In this document: positions 25,152 through 34,613 of the stretch, piece by piece
How the letters are laid out: every line of letters begins with the position of its first letter
Numbering within the stretch: position 1 is the first letter of the stretch
NCBI GenBank assembly: GCA_001800315.1
Contig: MGVE01000016.1
Span: forward strand, 67,432 to 116,443
Length of the DNA: 49,012 nt
Reading direction: 5' to 3'
Origin: Elusimicrobia bacterium RIFOXYA2_FULL_47_53
GTDB lineage: Bacteria; Elusimicrobiota; Endomicrobiia; Endomicrobiales; XYA2-FULL-47-53
Position numbers and translations under genes: made by a program
The notes under the pieces: model-generated
What the model was told of the DNA's origin: nothing
Databases searched by the model: none
What the model saw: the letters and a program-made list of their open reading frames with translations, nothing else

Positions 25152-25683
25152 CCTCAGCGAGAAGTCGCGCGAACGCAAAAGCTCCGCGATAGCGGCCAGG
25201 CTTTTCGCTCTCGGCGCGTTCAAAAAGGCAAAGACTGTTATGTTTTTTGTCACACACGGTTCCGAAGTGCGCACCAGGGAAATGATTGATACCGCGATCA
25301 ACGAAGGGAAAAAAGTGGCGGCGCCTGTTTCAAGAAAAGCATCCGGCGCTATTCTTGCCGCGAAAATCAGATCCTGCGAGAAAGATTTAAGAAAAGGCGC
25401 GTACGGGATTTCCGAGCCGGACCTTAAAACCTGCCCGTTGGCAAAGCCGGAAGAAATTGACCTGGTAATTGTTCCGGGAATAGCTTTTGACAAGCTTGGC
25501 AACAGGATAGGATTCGGGAAAGGCTACTACGACAAATGGCTGGGCAATTTTAAGCCAAAGCAGAGAATAGCCCTGGCCTACTCAATGCAAATAGTAAAAA
25601 AACTCCCCGCTGAAGCGCACGACCTGGCGGTGGGGACAATTGTAACCGAAAATGAGGTCATTAAGCCAGCAGCTGAAAGTTGA
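25072..25683 (+). CDS. 5-formyltetrahydrofolate cyclo-ligase
   Basis: 203 residues. This enzyme uses ATP to turn 5-formyl-THF into 5,10-methenyl-THF. It has the N-terminal K-x-x-x-R-x-x-x-L-x-x-R pattern ([16 protein letters not shown]), VIVPGIAFDKLGNRIGFGKGYYDKWL with the nucleotide-binding GFGKGYYD, and a C-terminal HDLAVGTIVTE. Start ATG 25072, preceded by GAGG, lies 80 bases inside rarA. A later start would remove the conserved N-terminal helix, so the overlap appears genuine. Its place after zapA and 6S RNA matches the ygfA locus of other bacteria. Confidence 0.92.
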   Translation: MKQKSKNGSATCEKEKIRRRILLKRNNLSEKSRERKSSAIAARLFALGAFKKAKTVMFFVTHGSEVRTREMIDTAINEGKKVAAPVSRKASGAILAAKIRSCEKDLRKGAYGISEPDLKTCPLAKPEEIDLVIVPGIAFDKLGNRIGFGKGYYDKWLGNFKPKQRIALAYSMQIVKKLPAEAHDLAVGTIVTENEVIKPAAES

Positions 25684-25745
25684 ATTTAACCGTTAAAGTG
25701 AGTTCCGCCGAACCAAAAGCGGAATAATTACGAAAGGAGAAGTGG

Positions 25746-27302
25746 ATGGACATTTATTTAATTGCAATTGCAATGCTGTTATGCGGCGTGATACTGGGAT
25801 ATGTCATCCGCGTTGTTTACGCGAGAACACAGATGAAGTCCGCGGAACATATGGCCAAGCAGATTTTAAGCGAGGCCCAGATAGTGGCGGACGCCAAGAA
25901 GAAAGAAGGGCTTCTTGAAGTAAAAGAGATAATGGAACGCGAGCGCAGGGAATTTGACAGGGAAACGCGCGAGCGCAAACAGGAAATTCAGAATATTGAA
26001 AGAAGAGTCAATCAGCGCGAAGAAACCGCGGAACGCAAATTTGAGATAATGGACAAGAAGGAAAGAGAACTTCAGCAGCGTGAAAAGAACATAACGCTCA
26101 AAGAAAAGAACATTGAAGACGAGTCCAGAGAAATTTCCAGAGTCCGAGAGGAACAGAAAAAGATCCTGGAACGCATAGCCGGAATGTCGGCTGAGGAAGC
26201 AAAGAAGATACTTATGCAGTCCCTTGAAGAAGAAGCCAGAAAGGAAGGGGCGCTGCTTGCCAAGAGAATAGAACAGGAAACAAGAGAAACCGCCGACAAA
26301 AAATCAAAAGAAATACTTTCGGTCGCCATTCAGCGGGTCGCCGCTGAGCACACGGCTGATATCACAACAACCACCGTGCCGATCACCAACGACGAGATGA
26401 AGGGCCGCGTAATCGGCCGCGAGGGAAGAAATATCAGGGCCTTTGAGCAGGCTACCGGCGTGGATCTTATTATTGACGACACCCCTGAAGCTATAACCAT
26501 ATCAGCGTTTGACGGAGTGCGCCGCCAGATAGCAAGGATCGCCCTTGAGCGCCTTATATCGGACGGACGCATTCATCCCGCCAGAATAGAAGAAGTCGTA
26601 AATAAAGTTAAAAACGAGATGGAGAATACTCTCAAAGAAACCGGCGAACAGGCCGCGCTTGAGGCCGGAGTGCCAGGACTGCACCCGGAAATCCTTAAAC
26701 TGCTCGGGAAACTTAAATACCGCACTTCCTACGGACAGAACCAGCTGCAGCATACGCTGGAAGTTACCTGGCTCTCGGGAGCCCTGGCCGGCGAGCTGGG
26801 CGTGGATATAGCGTTCTGCAAACGAGCCGGACTTATGCATGACCTGGGCAAAGCCGTTGACCACGAAGTTGAGGGAACTCATCACCAGATATCGGCCGAT
26901 GTGGCCAAGAAATACGGCGAAGGCCCAAAAATGATCAATGCCATTATTTCTCATCATGAAGGCATAGCGGAGCCGCAGAGCGCGGAAGCTTTTATCGTGG
27001 CGGCAGCTGACGCCATTTCGGCAGCCAGGCCCGGCGCGAGGCGCGAATCCATAGAGTTATATTTAAAGCGCCTTGAAAAACTTGAGAAGCTCGCCACCTC
27101 TTTCCGCGGAGTCGCCTCGGCCTACGCCATACAGGCCGGCAGAGAGGTCAGAATACTCGTTGAGCCGGAGGATGTAAACGACCAGGGCGCGCAGATTTTA
27201 GCGCACGACATAGCCAAGAAAGTTGAACAGGAGCTTGAATATCCCGGACAGATTAAAATTACCGTTATCCGCGAGGTCAGGGCTCAGGAAGTCGCTAAAT
27301 AA
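25746..27302 (+). CDS. rny: Ribonuclease Y
   Basis: 518 residues, normal length. An N-terminal membrane anchor (about 3-22), a long charged coiled coil (about 30-200), a KH RNA-binding domain (about 210-275, [21 protein letters not shown]), and an HD phosphodiesterase domain with His365-Asp366 (MHDLGKA) and a later HH pair (ISHHEG). It is the membrane-bound endoribonuclease that starts mRNA decay. AAAGGAG precedes the start. It lies 5 bases before ymdB, the pairing seen in B. subtilis. Confidence 0.98.
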   Translation: MDIYLIAIAMLLCGVILGYVIRVVYARTQMKSAEHMAKQILSEAQIVADAKKKEGLLEVKEIMERERREFDRETRERKQEIQNIERRVNQREETAERKFEIMDKKERELQQREKNITLKEKNIEDESREISRVREEQKKILERIAGMSAEEAKKILMQSLEEEARKEGALLAKRIEQETRETADKKSKEILSVAIQRVAAEHTADITTTTVPITNDEMKGRVIGREGRNIRAFEQATGVDLIIDDTPEAITISAFDGVRRQIARIALERLISDGRIHPARIEEVVNKVKNEMENTLKETGEQAALEAGVPGLHPEILKLLGKLKYRTSYGQNQLQHTLEVTWLSGALAGELGVDIAFCKRAGLMHDLGKAVDHEVEGTHHQISADVAKKYGEGPKMINAIISHHEGIAEPQSAEAFIVAAADAISAARPGARRESIELYLKRLEKLEKLATSFRGVASAYAIQAGREVRILVEPEDVNDQGAQILAHDIAKKVEQELEYPGQIKITVIREVRAQEVAK

Positions 27303-27307
27303 TTCAG

Positions 27308-28090
27308 ATGAAAATTGTATTCATATCCGATATTGTCGGTGAAGCCGGGCGGGAGATCCTCTCGGATAAGCTTCCCGGGCTTATAGCCGCCGAAAAACCG
27401 GATTTTGTAGTTGCCAATGCCGAAAACGCCGCCGGCGGGAAGGGACTGACATCCCCTGTCGCGAGGGAGCTGTTTTCGCTCGGAATCGGATGCCTGACCC
27501 TGGGCAACCATTCCTTTGACAGAAAAGAGATTGAAAACATCATTGATGACCCGAGAATATTAAGGCCGGCCAATTATCCGGATATCGTGCCGGGGCAGGG
27601 CCACGGCATTTATGAGGCCAAAAACGGCAAAATGGTCGGAGTCATAAACTTAATGGGCAGAGTGTATCTGCCCGCGACCGACTGCCCGTTCCGGAAAGCC
27701 GCCGCGCTCGCCGAAAAAATCAGGGAGCAGGCAAAGGTTATTCTTGTGGATATCCACGCGGAAGTGACCTCGGAGAAACAGGCTATGGGCTGGTATTTAG
27801 ACGGAAGCGTTTCAGCCGTCATAGGCACGCACACGCATATACCAACAGCCGACGAGAGGATTATGCCTCAGGGCACGGCCTACATCACGGATGCCGGCAT
27901 GACCGGGCCTTACGAGGGCGTAATCGGAATGGACAGGGAAGTAGTGTTAAAGAAGTTTTTAACGGGCATTCCCCAGCATTTTGTTATCGCCAAAGGAGCC
28001 TCAGTCATGCAGGGCTGCGTTATTGAAGCCGACGATGCCGGCGGAAAAGCCTCCTCAATAAAACGATTTTCTCTGGCATCCAATAACTGA
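27308..28090 (+). CDS. ymdB: YmdB-type metallophosphoesterase (TIGR00282)
   Basis: 260 residues. The calcineurin-like metal ligands are visible: D8 in FISDIVGEAGR, N in VVANAENAAGGKG, GNHSFD, and H in VDIHAEVTSEKQAMGWYLDG and GTHTHIPTADERI. B. subtilis YmdB hydrolyses 2',3'-cyclic nucleotides and affects biofilm and motility choices. It is 5 bases after rny and 8 bases before xseA. Confidence 0.95.
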   Translation: MKIVFISDIVGEAGREILSDKLPGLIAAEKPDFVVANAENAAGGKGLTSPVARELFSLGIGCLTLGNHSFDRKEIENIIDDPRILRPANYPDIVPGQGHGIYEAKNGKMVGVINLMGRVYLPATDCPFRKAAALAEKIREQAKVILVDIHAEVTSEKQAMGWYLDGSVSAVIGTHTHIPTADERIMPQGTAYITDAGMTGPYEGVIGMDREVVLKKFLTGIPQHFVIAKGASVMQGCVIEADDAGGKASSIKRFSLASNN

Positions 28091-28098
28091 AAAGAATT

Positions 28099-29313
28099 AT
28101 GCTTGAAGACGGACGCAAAATATATTCTGTCAGCGAATTAAACCGCGAGATAAAAGCCGTGCTTGAGGATACGCACCCCGACATATGGCTGGAGGGAGAG
28201 GTATCCAATTTCAAGGTTTATTCGTCGGGACATATGTATTTTTCGCTCAAGGATGCCGAGGCCCAGATCAGCGCCGTTATATTCCAGGGCGTTAACCGCT
28301 TTTTTAAATTCAAGCTGGAGGACGGCCTCAAGATTTTAGCCAGGGGCAAGGTCTCGGCCTATCCAAAGCGCGGGGAATATCAGTTAATTATTTCTTCGGC
28401 GGAGCCCGCCGGCAAGGGGGCTCTTCAGCTGGCTTTTGAACAGCTTAAGGCAAAACTTGAAAAAGAAGGGCTTTTTGATAAGGCAAGAAAAAGGCCCATC
28501 CCGGCTCTACCCGGCAAGATCGGGATTGTCACATCCTCCACCGGCGCGGCCATACGCGACATTCTGACAATAATAAACAGGCGCTTCGCCAATGTTGAAA
28601 TACTTCTCTATCCCGTCAGAGTGCAGGGCGACGAGGCAAAATTTGACATTGTTGAGGCTATTGAATACTTAAACGCCAGGCACCCCGAGCTGGATGTGCT
28701 CTTAGTCGGGCGGGGCGGCGGATCCTACGAAGATCTTTGGGCTTTTAATGAAGAGATGGTCGCGCGCGCCATCGCCGCCTCAAAAATACCCATAATCTCC
28801 TGCGTGGGCCACGAGATAGATTTCACCATTGCTGATTTCGTAGCGGATTTAAGGGCTCCCACTCCCTCGGCGGCGGCAGAGCTCGTGGTTAAAAATAAAA
28901 CCGAACTTGCCGACAGGATAAATAAGCTCGGCCAGATGATAACCAATATTATCACTCACAGGCTTTCAAGCCTGGAAGAAAAAATAAAATATTTGTCCCA
29001 GAGCAGGGCCTTGACGCGGCCGCAGGAGATTTTTGAAGAGCGCATACAGGAAGTAGATGACCTTTTTAACAGGCTCAACAACGCTTCAAAACTTAAAGTT
29101 GAAAATCTTGAGAGAGATTTAAAGCTCGCGGGCGAGAAACTTGAGCTTCTCTCTCCGCTCGGGGTGCTGGCCCGCGGATACGCTATAGCGTGGACTCAAC
29201 CGGCAAACACGATAATTAAAAATACCAGCCAGATAAACTTAAAAGATAAAATTCGCTTACGGCTCGGCCACGGAGAACTCACGGCATCCGTGGAGAGCAA
29301 AACGGAGAAATGA
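28099..29313 (+). CDS. xseA: Exodeoxyribonuclease VII large subunit
   Basis: 404 residues. An N-terminal OB fold (about 1-105, IWLEGEVSNFKVYSSGHMYFSLKDAEAQI) is followed by the catalytic domain with KIGIVTSSTGAAIRDI, LYPVRVQGDEA, LVGRGGGSYEDLWAFNEE and VGHEIDFTIADFVADLRAPTPSAAAE. The C-terminal coiled coil is relatively short. With XseB it degrades single-stranded DNA to oligonucleotides. It is 1 base from xseB, so the subunits are co-expressed. Confidence 0.97.
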   Translation: MLEDGRKIYSVSELNREIKAVLEDTHPDIWLEGEVSNFKVYSSGHMYFSLKDAEAQISAVIFQGVNRFFKFKLEDGLKILARGKVSAYPKRGEYQLIISSAEPAGKGALQLAFEQLKAKLEKEGLFDKARKRPIPALPGKIGIVTSSTGAAIRDILTIINRRFANVEILLYPVRVQGDEAKFDIVEAIEYLNARHPELDVLLVGRGGGSYEDLWAFNEEMVARAIAASKIPIISCVGHEIDFTIADFVADLRAPTPSAAAELVVKNKTELADRINKLGQMITNIITHRLSSLEEKIKYLSQSRALTRPQEIFEERIQEVDDLFNRLNNASKLKVENLERDLKLAGEKLELLSPLGVLARGYAIAWTQPANTIIKNTSQINLKDKIRLRLGHGELTASVESKTEK

Positions 29314-29314
29314 A

Positions 29315-29572
29315 ATGGCCAAAACAATGAAATTTGAAGAAGCCCTGAAAAGACTGGAAGAGATCGTCACTCAGATGGAGAACTCTCAGTCGGACCTGGA
29401 CAAATCGCTTGAGCTGTTTGAGGAGGGAGTAAAACTTGTCCGCTTCTGCTCCGGAAAACTTGAGGAATCAAAAAAGAAAATAGAAATTCTCGTTAAAAAA
29501 GGGCCGTCCATGGCGGCCGAACCGTTCTCGGTTGAGGATGAGGACAAAAACACCGGGGAACTTTTCAAATGA
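29315..29572 (+). CDS. xseB: Exodeoxyribonuclease VII small subunit
   Basis: 85 residues; two-helix protein with the family signature FEEALKRLEEIVTQMENSQSDLDKSLELFEEGVKLVRFCSGKL. Several copies bind the coiled coil of XseA. The start is 1 base after the xseA stop and the end overlaps ispA by 4 bases (ATGA). The C-terminal 20 residues are acidic and not conserved. Confidence 0.96.
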   Translation: MAKTMKFEEALKRLEEIVTQMENSQSDLDKSLELFEEGVKLVRFCSGKLEESKKKIEILVKKGPSMAAEPFSVEDEDKNTGELFK

Positions 29573-30456
29573 CGGATTTTAAAGCTTATCTTTCAAAACG
29601 CTCTAAACTTGTTGAGAAAAATCTAAAGAAGTTTCTGCCCAGAGAGGACAGCCTGCTTATCAGGGCCATGGAATATTCCCTTATGGCCGGCGGCAAACGG
29701 CTCAGGCCCGTGCTTGCCCTTGAGGCCGCCAGGCTCTGCGGGGGAAGTGATTCTGACATAATGCCGGCCGCCTGCGCCCTTGAATATATTCACACTTATT
29801 CGCTTATCCACGATGATTTGCCGGCTATGGACAACGACGATTTGCGCCGCGGAAAACCTACAAGCCACAGGAAATTCGGGGAGGCGGCCGCGATACTTGC
29901 CGGAGACGCTCTTCTCACGGAAGCTTTTGCTCTGCTTATCACAAGCAGGGCTGACTCATCCGCGAAAACCAGGGCGGTGGGCATACTCGCGTCTAAGGCA
30001 GGGGCTCGCGGCATGGTTAAAGGCCAGTCGCTTGACACTTTAGAAGGCGGAAAGTGGAACAATAAAAACAAAAAAGTTCTGGCGAAAAGACTTAACCTTA
30101 TTCATCTGAATAAAACCGCGGCACTTATAGAGGCAAGCCTGTGTGTCGGCGCTGTGTTGGCCGGAGCCTCCGATAATCAAATGAAGGCTCTTGAAACCTA
30201 CGGCAGAAATATCGGCCTTGCGTTTCAGATTACCGATGACATCCTTGACATTGTGGGAAACAAGAAACTCCTTGGGAAAAAGGGCAGCGACAGGGAAAAC
30301 GGCAAACTGACTTATCCGGCGCTTTACGGCCTTGACAAGTCTTATGTCATGGCCCGGAACAATATTTTTAAAGCGAAATCAAGCCTGAAGATTTTCGGCA
30401 GGCGAACAGCGTTTCTGGAATCACTGGCCGATTATATTCTTAGAAGAGAACACTGA
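29569..30456 (+). CDS. ispA: Polyprenyl (farnesyl/geranylgeranyl) diphosphate synthase
   Basis: 295 residues. Trans-prenyltransferase with the first Asp-rich motif in HDDLPAMDNDDLRRGKPTSH (DDxxxxD form typical of bacterial FPP synthases), GKRLRPVLALEA near residue 40 for IPP binding, and the second motif in FQITDDILDI. It condenses IPP with allylic diphosphates; product length (C15 or C20) cannot be settled by eye. The xseB-ispA-dxs order is the usual isoprenoid cluster. ATGA overlap with xseB. Confidence 0.93.
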   Translation: MTDFKAYLSKRSKLVEKNLKKFLPREDSLLIRAMEYSLMAGGKRLRPVLALEAARLCGGSDSDIMPAACALEYIHTYSLIHDDLPAMDNDDLRRGKPTSHRKFGEAAAILAGDALLTEAFALLITSRADSSAKTRAVGILASKAGARGMVKGQSLDTLEGGKWNNKNKKVLAKRLNLIHLNKTAALIEASLCVGAVLAGASDNQMKALETYGRNIGLAFQITDDILDIVGNKKLLGKKGSDRENGKLTYPALYGLDKSYVMARNNIFKAKSSLKIFGRRTAFLESLADYILRREH

Positions 30457-30497
30457 TAATAAGTTTAAGCCGAAATTATTTTGATTGGAGCAATTAA

Positions 30498-32363
30498 ATG
30501 ACTGTACTGGACATGATTAACAAACCTAACGACCTGAGAAATATTAAAAGAAGCCTTCTGCCGGATCTCGCCGCTGAAATCCGGGAGAAAATTATCAGTA
30601 CGGTTTCTAAAAACGGAGGCCATCTGGCTCCAAGCCTTGGAACCGTAGAACTGACGATCGCCCTGCATTATGTGTTTGACGCTCCCAAGGACAAGCTGTT
30701 ATGGGATGTGGGACACCAGGCCTATGCCCACAAGATATTAACCGGAAGGAAAGATACATTTGACACCTTAAGAACCTTCGGCGGATTAAGCGGATTCCCT
30801 AAAATCTCGGAATCGGAATACGACGCTTTCGGCGTCGGGCATTCTTCCACTTCAATTTCCGCTGCCTTGGGCATGGCGGTGGCACGCGACCTCAAACATG
30901 AAGACAACAAAGTGGTCGCTATCATCGGGGACGGTTCTATGACGGGAGGCCTGGCCTTTGAAGGCCTTCAAAACGCGGGGCATCTGGGGTCCGACCTGCT
31001 GGTTATATTAAACGACAATCAGATGTTCATATCCCACCGCGTCGGAGCTCTTGCCGGGTACCTGACAAAACTCCTGACCGCCGGAACTTTCAAAAAACTT
31101 GAAAAAAGAGTGGAACAGTTTTTCCAGCGCATGCATTTCTGGGGGTCGTCAATTCTGCGCGTTGCCAAAAGGTTTAAGGTTCTGCTTTTTCCCGGCATGC
31201 TTTTTGAGGAAATGGGGTTTGCCTATGTCGGCCCTGTTGACGGCCATGACATTGAAAGGCTCATTGAAATCTTCAGCAACATTAAAAAACTTAAAGGGCC
31301 CGTGCTGCTGCATGTAATCACAAAAAAAGGAAAAGGTTATTCACACGCCGAAAAGGAAGCGCCCAAGTTCCACGGTATCGGCAAATTTGATGTGGAAACC
31401 GGAGAACCGCTTTCCACCTCTTCGGTTCCGAGCTACACCGAGGTCTTCAGCGACACTCTTACAAAAATCGCGGAATCCGACGAAAAAATAACAGCCATAA
31501 CGGCCGCTATGCCTGAGGGAACCGGCCTTGACACTTTCGCCTCAAAATTTAAAGACAGGTTTTTTGATGTGGGCATCGCGGAAGGCCACGCCATGACATT
31601 TGCCGCGGGCCTTGCCGCTAACGGAATGAAACCGGTCTGCGCCATATACTCCACTTTCGCGCAAAGAGCCCTGGATCAGATGATACACGATGTCGCTTTG
31701 CAGAAACTCCCGGTTGTGCTCGCGCTGGACCGGGCCGGGCTTGTTGGCGAGGACGGCGCCACCCACCACGGAGCCTTTGACCTTTCTTTCACGAGGCTGA
31801 TACCAAACTACATCATAATGGCCCCTTCTGACGAGAACGAGCTAAAGGACATGCTTTACACAGCGGTGAACCTGAACTCTCCGGTAATGCTGCGCTACCC
31901 GCGCGGCATCGGAACCGGCGCAAAGATTGAAAGCGCCATGGTAAAGCTTCCCGTGGGCAAGGCGCGCGTTTTAAGCGAAGGCAGGGATTTTACCATATTT
32001 GCCCTCGGCAATATGGTGGGCCCTTCGCTGGAAGCGGCCAAACTGCTGAAACCTCTCGGAATCTCGTGCGGCGTGATAGACATGCGCTTTTTGAAACCTC
32101 TTGACGAAAAGATCGTACTTGAAACGGCAAAGAAAACAAAAGCGGTGGCCGCGGCCGAGGAAAATTCCCTGCTTGGCGGGCTTAACAGCGCTGTCTGCGA
32201 AATTCTGCAGGGAAGCGGCGTGAGAATGCTTAAGATCGGCCTTCCTGATTCGTTTGTGGAGCATGGCAGCCCCAAAATCTTAAGGGAAAAATACGGCCTT
32301 ACCGCTGAGAAAATAGCCGATAGAATAAAATCATTTATCAATGAATCATCTCCCGCCCACTGA
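30498..32363 (+). CDS. dxs: 1-deoxy-D-xylulose-5-phosphate synthase
   Basis: 621 residues, full length. Thiamine diphosphate enzyme that joins pyruvate and glyceraldehyde 3-phosphate at the head of the MEP isoprenoid pathway. It has SLGTVELTIALHYVFDAPKDKLLWDVGHQAY, the TPP motif GDGSMTGGLAFEGL followed by N (ILNDNQM), a pyrimidine-binding domain (about 315-480, GIAEGHAMTFAAGLA, DRAGLVGEDGATHHGAFD) and a transketolase C domain. AATTGGAGC precedes the ATG. The stop TGA overlaps the tlyA start by one base. Confidence 0.97.
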   Translation: MTVLDMINKPNDLRNIKRSLLPDLAAEIREKIISTVSKNGGHLAPSLGTVELTIALHYVFDAPKDKLLWDVGHQAYAHKILTGRKDTFDTLRTFGGLSGFPKISESEYDAFGVGHSSTSISAALGMAVARDLKHEDNKVVAIIGDGSMTGGLAFEGLQNAGHLGSDLLVILNDNQMFISHRVGALAGYLTKLLTAGTFKKLEKRVEQFFQRMHFWGSSILRVAKRFKVLLFPGMLFEEMGFAYVGPVDGHDIERLIEIFSNIKKLKGPVLLHVITKKGKGYSHAEKEAPKFHGIGKFDVETGEPLSTSSVPSYTEVFSDTLTKIAESDEKITAITAAMPEGTGLDTFASKFKDRFFDVGIAEGHAMTFAAGLAANGMKPVCAIYSTFAQRALDQMIHDVALQKLPVVLALDRAGLVGEDGATHHGAFDLSFTRLIPNYIIMAPSDENELKDMLYTAVNLNSPVMLRYPRGIGTGAKIESAMVKLPVGKARVLSEGRDFTIFALGNMVGPSLEAAKLLKPLGISCGVIDMRFLKPLDEKIVLETAKKTKAVAAAEENSLLGGLNSAVCEILQGSGVRMLKIGLPDSFVEHGSPKILREKYGLTAEKIADRIKSFINESSPAH

Positions 32364-33097
32364 TGAAGAACAAATTGAGGCTTGACGAGCTTGTGCTAAG
32401 AGCGGGTTTTGCAAAAGACCTGAAGAAGGCGCAGGCTGTTATTATGGCGGGCCTCATATCCTCCGACAAGGGAATACTCAGCAAACCAGGTACAATTATT
32501 GACGCGGCTACTGCGCTAAAACTTAAGGAAATTAACCCCTTTGTTTCAAGGGGAGGCCTTAAGCTCGTTGGCGCGCTTGAGGACCTCTTCATTAACCCCG
32601 AGGGCAGGGTCTGTATGGATATAGGAGCTTCAACGGGCGGATTCACCGATTGCCTGCTGCAAAAAGGCGCCTTAAAGGTTTACGCGGTGGATGTGGGGAA
32701 AAACCTGCTGGATGAGAAGCTAAAAAACAACCTGAAAGTGCAAAATATTGAAAATGTAAATTTCCGCTATTTTTCTGCTAATTGCTTGAAAGAAAAAGTT
32801 GAATTTGTTACAATTGACCTGTCTTTTATATCGCTGGAAAAAGTGCTTCCGGCCGTCGTTGACTGCCTGACAGATTACGGAGAGGTCCTGGCTCTGGTAA
32901 AACCGCAGTTTGAAGCCCTTGCCGGAGAAACTGTCCGCGGCGTGGTCAAAGACGATAATATTAGACAAAAGTATATAAATAAAATAAAATCCTTCTCGCT
33001 AAAACTCGGTTTTACTATTTTAGGTGAAACAGCCAGCCGTATAAAGGGCCCTAAGGGCAATGTGGAACATTTTATCTACCTTAAGAAAACAAATTAA
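32363..33097 (+). CDS. tlyA: TlyA-type rRNA 2'-O-methyltransferase (hemolysin A family)
   Basis: 244 residues. An S4 RNA-binding domain (about 3-65, LRLDELVLRAGFAKDLKKAQAVIMAGLI) is followed by an FtsJ/RrmJ-like Rossmann methyltransferase with the SAM loop DIGASTGGFTDCLLQKGA, then DVG, IDLSFISLEKVLP and LVKPQFEA, giving the K-D-K-E-type catalytic layout. TlyA proteins methylate 2'-OH groups of rRNA (C1409 of 16S and C1920 of 23S in mycobacteria); the older hemolysin name is not informative. It shares a stop/start base with both neighbours. Confidence 0.94.
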   Translation: MKNKLRLDELVLRAGFAKDLKKAQAVIMAGLISSDKGILSKPGTIIDAATALKLKEINPFVSRGGLKLVGALEDLFINPEGRVCMDIGASTGGFTDCLLQKGALKVYAVDVGKNLLDEKLKNNLKVQNIENVNFRYFSANCLKEKVEFVTIDLSFISLEKVLPAVVDCLTDYGEVLALVKPQFEALAGETVRGVVKDDNIRQKYINKIKSFSLKLGFTILGETASRIKGPKGNVEHFIYLKKTN

Positions 33098-34212
33098 TGA
33101 ATAAAATTCTGCTCTCAATTTCAGATGAAGAAAACAGGAAAAGGCTTTCCAAGCTTATCTTAAAGTCCGGATACGCTCTTGTTGAGCTCAAATCCAGCGA
33201 GGCCTTTTTAGAAAGCGTCAAAACCAGCGACCCCGACCTTATTGTGGTTGACGGGCGCCTGGTTGAGCAGTTCGGCGAAAAAGTCCGGCAGGACTTTCCG
33301 CAAAAACATCTTATCGCCTGGATGAACGAGAAGAATTCCCGTCTTGCCGTGCAAATGATCCTTAACGGGGCCTTTGACTGCCTCTCGGCGCCGGTTCAGG
33401 AGGAAGAAGTCATCGGAGTTCTGGACAGGGCTCTAAACCACATAAATTCCTGCACCGAACCGCTGGTGGAGAAAAAAAAGGTGTTTTCGTTCCTGCCGGT
33501 TATCGCGGGTACTCTGGCCCTTGCCGCCGCCGTCGCGCTCTATTTCTTTATTTCGTCTTTTCAGGGCGACAAAAGCAAATCATATTCCTTATCTCACCAG
33601 AACCCCACAGGTATTTTCCGCAGTGAATCGTTTCTGTGGACCGCCGACTGGTATACCCAGAGCGTTTACAACTACAAAATAGGCAAAGAACTAAAATCCA
33701 ACAGGACATATTATTTCCAAAACCTCAACCCAAGCTCCATTGCCTACGCCTCCGGCATGCTCTGGATCGGCGGCACGGACGGGCTCTTAAGAAATTACGA
33801 GCTTACAAACGACGAACCTATTCTAAAAAATGCCTTTAAACTGCCTTCAAACTCGCCGTCGGCAATTTGTCCGCAGGACGAATACCTGTGGATAGCCGAC
33901 ACGGACGGCGCGATTTATCAGCTGTTATTGAAAAAGCCGGAGCAGGTCATAGCCAAATACCAGTATCCCGGTATTATGCCTGTAGGGCTCTTCTGGGACG
34001 GAAGAAATTTCTGGTCGGCTGACGGCAAGGCAGGCAAGATATATAAACACTCCGGCCCGACCGAGTCCTTTAAGATCCTTTCCACATTTTCTCTTTCTGT
34101 TGAAGGAGGAGGAAACCTGGCCGGCATAAGCGGCGACAAACATTTTCTCTGGCTGATTTACAGCGGAGCTCCTTCTAAAATACTGAAATATCCCGTTAAG
34201 AACCTTAGATAA
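33097..34212 (+). CDS. Degenerate receiver - transmembrane - beta-propeller-like protein
   Basis: 371 residues in three parts. Residues 1-115 look like a receiver domain: Asp10 and the central Asp52 (LIVVDGRL) remain, but the switch Thr and the active Lys seem lost (LSAPV where TKPF is expected). Residues about 128-152 form one membrane span. Residues 170-371 contain repeated W-x-AD / W-IGGTDG / LWIADTDGAIYQL / FWSADGKAGKIYKH strands of a beta propeller, facing outside the cytoplasm. I know no named family with this order. It lies in a chain with tlyA (1 base shared) and PilZ (33 bases apart). A signal read outside and reported through a non-phosphorylated receiver is possible but speculative. 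Confidence 0.7.
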   Translation: MNKILLSISDEENRKRLSKLILKSGYALVELKSSEAFLESVKTSDPDLIVVDGRLVEQFGEKVRQDFPQKHLIAWMNEKNSRLAVQMILNGAFDCLSAPVQEEEVIGVLDRALNHINSCTEPLVEKKKVFSFLPVIAGTLALAAAVALYFFISSFQGDKSKSYSLSHQNPTGIFRSESFLWTADWYTQSVYNYKIGKELKSNRTYYFQNLNPSSIAYASGMLWIGGTDGLLRNYELTNDEPILKNAFKLPSNSPSAICPQDEYLWIADTDGAIYQLLLKKPEQVIAKYQYPGIMPVGLFWDGRNFWSADGKAGKIYKHSGPTESFKILSTFSLSVEGGGNLAGISGDKHFLWLIYSGAPSKILKYPVKNLR

Positions 34213-34245
34213 CTGAAGTATACGGACAAATTAAAGAGGTCAAAA

Positions 34246-34611
34246 ATGTCATCTGAATGGCGGCGTAAATACGCGAGAATCTCCTGTTTTCTGCCAACAC
34301 TGATACGGTTTCCTCTTGTCTTTGAATATCATTCGGAGAAAGGGCTTTCTGACGGCTGGGGTGTTATTCATGACATCAGCCTCGGCGGAATTAAATTTGA
34401 GAGCAGAGAACTGCTTAATAAGGGACAGAAGGTTTTCATCAGCTTTACGATATCCAATAATTTTATTTTCACGAACGCTCCCGGCATTATAACGAGGATA
34501 ATAAAAAACGGCATATATTACACTTATGGAATCCAATTTGAGTCCCTTGTGGACCAGCAGCATCTGAAAGACGCGCTTGAGGACTATTTCATTACGAACA
34601 AGGAAAAATAA
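34246..34611 (+). CDS. PilZ domain protein (probable cyclic-di-GMP receptor)
   Basis: 121 residues, single PilZ domain. The c-di-GMP motifs are present: R-x-x-x-R as R7 and R11 (RRKYARISC) and D-x-S-x-x-G as D43, S45 and G48 (DISLGGI). The rest gives the expected beta barrel and C-terminal helix. It has no fused output domain, so it would act by binding a partner, perhaps one of the adjacent proteins. It is 2 bases before the first HEAT protein. An HD-GYP phosphodiesterase at 44146 could lower its ligand. Confidence 0.88.
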   Translation: MSSEWRRKYARISCFLPTLIRFPLVFEYHSEKGLSDGWGVIHDISLGGIKFESRELLNKGQKVFISFTISNNFIFTNAPGIITRIIKNGIYYTYGIQFESLVDQQHLKDALEDYFITNKEK

Positions 34612-34613
34612 CG